64,000 nucleotides of DNA. Origin: Flavicella sp965243265 (lineage in GTDB: Bacteria > Bacteroidota > Bacteroidia > Flavobacteriales > Flavobacteriaceae). The notes beneath the pieces are model-generated. The model was not told the origin of the DNA. It searched no databases and was given only the letters and a program-made list of their open reading frames with translations. The DNA is taken from NCBI GenBank assembly GCA_965243265.1, contig CBDEUL010000010.1, forward strand, positions 62,001-126,000. Direction: 5' to 3'. This document shows positions 61,564 through 64,000 of this stretch, in pieces (the first letter of the stretch is position 1; the number at the start of each line of letters is the position of its first letter). Made by a program: the position numbers and the translations under genes.

Positions 61564-61767
61564 TTACAAACGTTTTTCTAACTTTTGCTTGATAGCAGTT
61601 AAACGTTTCATTTGGTCCATGATTTCGGTTTCTTTTGTTTCTTTGTAAATATCATTAAGCCCTAAGATTAATTCTTTCACTTTTATTGCACCAATAATTT
61701 TTTCGTCTCTAGTTTTAAAACTAGTGCTATTTGCTTCAAAATCTAAAGCTTCTTGGATAATTCCCAT
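61564..61767 (-). CDS. small conserved hypothetical protein, 67 residues
   Basis: Predicted all-helical, ending in a charged coiled-coil-like segment (LNDIYKETKETEIMDQMKRLTAIKQKLEKRL). Starts MGIIQEALDFEANSTSF. Similar short proteins occur in Flavobacteriaceae at this position from memory. Function not known. It is followed by the shared terminator. Confidence 0.6.
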   Translation of the reverse strand: MGIIQEALDFEANSTSFKTRDEKIIGAIKVKELILGLNDIYKETKETEIMDQMKRLTAIKQKLEKRL

Positions 61768-61939
61768 AATTTATATTTAACAAATGTTTTTATTCAACGT
61801 TATCAAATATAGTTTTGTTTTTTGTAAAAGCAAATAGTAAGGCATTATTTTATTCTAAATTAATAATCAATCATTTTTAATTTTGCATTAAAGAGGGGTA
61901 GTGTATTTATTTGAAACAGGGAAAACAAAAGGAAATATG

Positions 61940-61947
61940 TATCTTTG
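61940..61947 (+). promoter_or_regulatory. -7 element before priA
   Basis: TATCTTTG, a perfect -7 match, 26 nt before the TTG start of priA; the nearest TTG (61911-61913) is 26 nt upstream, farther than usual. Confidence 0.45.
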
Positions 61948-61972
61948 ATCTGCTAATTTTCAATCTTAAAAA

Positions 61973-64000
61973 TTGTCTTTATTTCAGTCTACGCATTTTA
62001 TCAATGTAATTTTACCCATACCATTACAGCAGTTATTCACGTATAGTATAACTGAGGCAGAAGCAGGATTTTTAAAAAAAGGAATGCGAGTTGCTGTACC
62101 TTTTGGAAAGACAAAAATTTATACGGCTTTGGTGTATGAAATTCATCAAAAGGCTTCCGAAGTTTATGAAGCAAAACCCATTCATCAAATTTTAGATGAT
62201 ATACCTATGGTTAATGAAAGGCAGTTGAAGCATTGGGAGTGGATTTCAGATTACTATATGTGTACCTTAGGAGAGGTTTACAAAGCGGCTTTACCTTCGG
62301 CTTTTTTGTTAGAAAGTGAAACCATTGTTTTAAAAAACGCAGACTTTTCTACAGAAGATGTATTGACAGATGAAGAGTTTTTGGTGTATGAGGCTTTAGA
62401 GAATCAGTCGCAATTGTCTGTTTTAGAGATTAGTACTATTTTATCTAAAAAAAATGTATTGCCCCTGCTAAAAAGTATGTTGCAGAAAGAAGCCATTCTT
62501 TTAAAAGAAGAAATTTACGAGCAATACAAACCAAAGCTGGTAAAATATGTACGTTTGCATGAACAGTACAAGGTATCTGAGAATTTAAGTGAGTTGTTAA
62601 CGAGTTTGGGGAGGGCTAAAAAGCAACACAAAGCATTGATGACTTATTTTTCATTAAATGCCACTACAAAGAAGCCAATAAAAGCAAAAGACTTAGAAAC
62701 AACGGCTGATGTTTCAGCAGCTGTATTAAAAGGTTTGGTAGATAAAGAGATTTTGAGTTTTTATGAAATTCAAACCGATAGAGTACGTTTTAAAGAAGCG
62801 GATGGAGTATTATCGGTCTTAAATCCAGCTCAAGAAAAAGCTTTTTCAGAAATAGAAAAGGCTTTTGAAAAACACAAAGTAGCTTTGTTACACGGAGTTA
62901 CAAGTAGTGGAAAAACAGAAGTATATGCACAGCTTATTCAAAAGCAATTAGATGCAAACAAGCAGGTACTATTTTTATTGCCAGAAATAGCTTTAACAAC
63001 ACAGTTAATTAATAGACTTCAAAAATATTTTGGAGGAAAAATAGCTGTATTCCATTCTAAATATTCTATGAATGAACGCGTTGAGGTTTGGAATAACGTA
63101 TTGCATAACAAACCCCAAGCACAAATAGTACTAGGAGCTCGTTCTTCCTTACTATTGCCATTTTCAAATTTAGGATTGGTTATTGTAGATGAAGAGCACG
63201 AAACATCTTACAAACAATTTGATCCAGCACCGAGGTATCACGCAAGAGATACGGCCATTGTTTTGGCAAACCAACACAAAGCAAAAACACTGTTAGGATC
63301 AGCAACACCAAGTTTAGAAACCCACTACAACGCTGCAAATAATAAGTATGGATTGGTGTCTTTGACTAAAAGGTATGGAGAAGTACAGTTGCCAGAAATA
63401 GAGTTGGTAGATATCAAAGAAAAGCACCGTAAAAAACGTATGAACGGGCATTTTTCTGATCGATTGATTTTGTTGATAGAAGAGGCTATTGAAAATAAAG
63501 AACAAGTAATTTTATTTCAAAACCGAAGAGGGTTTTCGCCCGTTGTAGAATGTGAAACCTGTGGTGTTTCACCAGAATGTCCCAATTGTGATGTTACCTT
63601 AACTTATCATAAATTTAGAAAAGAACTCAGGTGTCATTATTGCAATTATAGACAAGCCATGCCGCTTAAATGTGGAGCCTGTGGTTCAGAAAAGTTGAAT
63701 ACACTTGGTTTTGGAACAGAACAGATAGAGTTGGAGTTAAAAGCGTTGTTCCCTGATGTAAATGTGGGAAGAATGGATTTGGATACGACCAGAGGGAAAT
63801 ATGGATATCAAAAAATTATAGGAGCTTTTCAAGCACATGAAATAGATATTTTGGTAGGAACCCAAATGCTATCAAAAGGATTGGATTTTGGAAATGTAAG
63901 TTTGGTAGGCGTTTTAAATGCTGATAATATGCTCAATTTTCCAGATTTTAGAGCGCATGAACGTACTTATCAAATGTTGGTACAAGTAGCAGGACGCTCT
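61973..64000 (+). CDS. priA: primosomal replication helicase PriA (N', cut by window edge)
   Basis: The only possible start is TTG 61973: an in-frame stop is at 61967-61969 and no ATG precedes the first conserved strand (FINVILPIPLQQLFTYSI). The first 676 codons are inside the window. 3'-DNA-binding domain (~1-105), winged helix, then the helicase with Walker A GVTSSGKTE (~306-314), DEEHETSYKQ (~405), zinc sites CETCG..CPNC..CHYC..CGACG (~525-580), and GTQMLSKGLDFGNVSLVG (~625-642). Restarts stalled replication forks. Confidence 0.94.
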   Translation, partial: MSLFQSTHFINVILPIPLQQLFTYSITEAEAGFLKKGMRVAVPFGKTKIYTALVYEIHQKASEVYEAKPIHQILDDIPMVNERQLKHWEWISDYYMCTLGEVYKAALPSAFLLESETIVLKNADFSTEDVLTDEEFLVYEALENQSQLSVLEISTILSKKNVLPLLKSMLQKEAILLKEEIYEQYKPKLVKYVRLHEQYKVSENLSELLTSLGRAKKQHKALMTYFSLNATTKKPIKAKDLETTADVSAAVLKGLVDKEILSFYEIQTDRVRFKEADGVLSVLNPAQEKAFSEIEKAFEKHKVALLHGVTSSGKTEVYAQLIQKQLDANKQVLFLLPEIALTTQLINRLQKYFGGKIAVFHSKYSMNERVEVWNNVLHNKPQAQIVLGARSSLLLPFSNLGLVIVDEEHETSYKQFDPAPRYHARDTAIVLANQHKAKTLLGSATPSLETHYNAANNKYGLVSLTKRYGEVQLPEIELVDIKEKHRKKRMNGHFSDRLILLIEEAIENKEQVILFQNRRGFSPVVECETCGVSPECPNCDVTLTYHKFRKELRCHYCNYRQAMPLKCGACGSEKLNTLGFGTEQIELELKALFPDVNVGRMDLDTTRGKYGYQKIIGAFQAHEIDILVGTQMLSKGLDFGNVSLVGVLNADNMLNFPDFRAHERTYQMLVQVAGRS

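Overview
The window is AT-rich chromosomal DNA from a member of the Flavobacteriaceae (phylum Bacteroidota), probably marine. The evidence is: no Shine-Dalgarno sites before most genes, repeated promoter-like TTG-N19/20-TAnnTTTG elements (the Bacteroidota sigma consensus), flavobacterial gene pairs (M1 peptidase with DUF6702; tpx-dgkA-ftsK-lolA-lptF-ribB), type II glutamine synthetase, a DAHP synthase-chorismate mutase fusion, many lipoproteins with an N-terminal lipobox, and Ca-binding Asp/Asn-rich tails. Genus cannot be fixed from the sequence alone.

Layout. 1-2.7 kb: end of a membrane protein, two exported ABM-type lipoproteins, a UbiA-like membrane protein and a decayed spacer. 2.7-9.3 kb: tRNA-Leu/tRNA-Lys, aroK, a phosphoribosyltransferase, an S4 protein, an FKBP lipoprotein, an M1 peptidase and PepE. 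9.3-16 kb: one long minus-strand envelope/division run. 16.1-20.4 kb: a Phe/Tyr biosynthesis operon (pheA, aminotransferase, tyrA, DAHP synthase-CM) preceded by what reads as a complete transcription attenuator with an 18-residue leader peptide half made of Phe and Tyr. 20.5-28.6 kb: rsgA, dtd, nhaC, a triple-repeat exported protein, htrA, ligA. 28.6-35.5 kb: a type I restriction-modification operon (hsdM-hsdS-rhuM-hsdR) headed by a wrecked XRE regulator. 35.7-39.4 kb: an Lrp-type regulator divergent from mesX-mesD (folate-independent methionine synthase) and a TSUP transporter, with two palindromic operator-like sites between them. 39.4-49.5 kb: a beta-helix-like lipoprotein, tRNA-Arg, a Ca/Na exchanger, a NarL-type two-component system followed by a small exported triple-repeat protein, glnA, purM, prfA. 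49.5-50.4 kb: a tandem array of five ~170-bp units between the convergent prfA and uvrB. 50.4-64 kb: uvrB, tRNA-Asp, a split ThrE exporter, peroxiredoxin, a stand-alone glycogen-binding domain, a second triple-repeat exported protein, prfC, a ZIP transporter, two methyltransferases and priA (cut by the window edge).

The most unusual structure is the five-unit array at 49.58-50.43 kb. Every unit has, on the minus strand, a -33 TTG (TTT in one), exactly 20 nt, a TAnnTTTG/A -7 box, roughly 70 nt with a shared AGGTTA core, and an intrinsic terminator. It looks like five tandem copies of a small-RNA gene. The second is the aromatic attenuator upstream of pheA. Third is a pair of 519-residue exported proteins, each built from three repeats of about 160-177 residues with Gly-rich turns at nearly identical positions.
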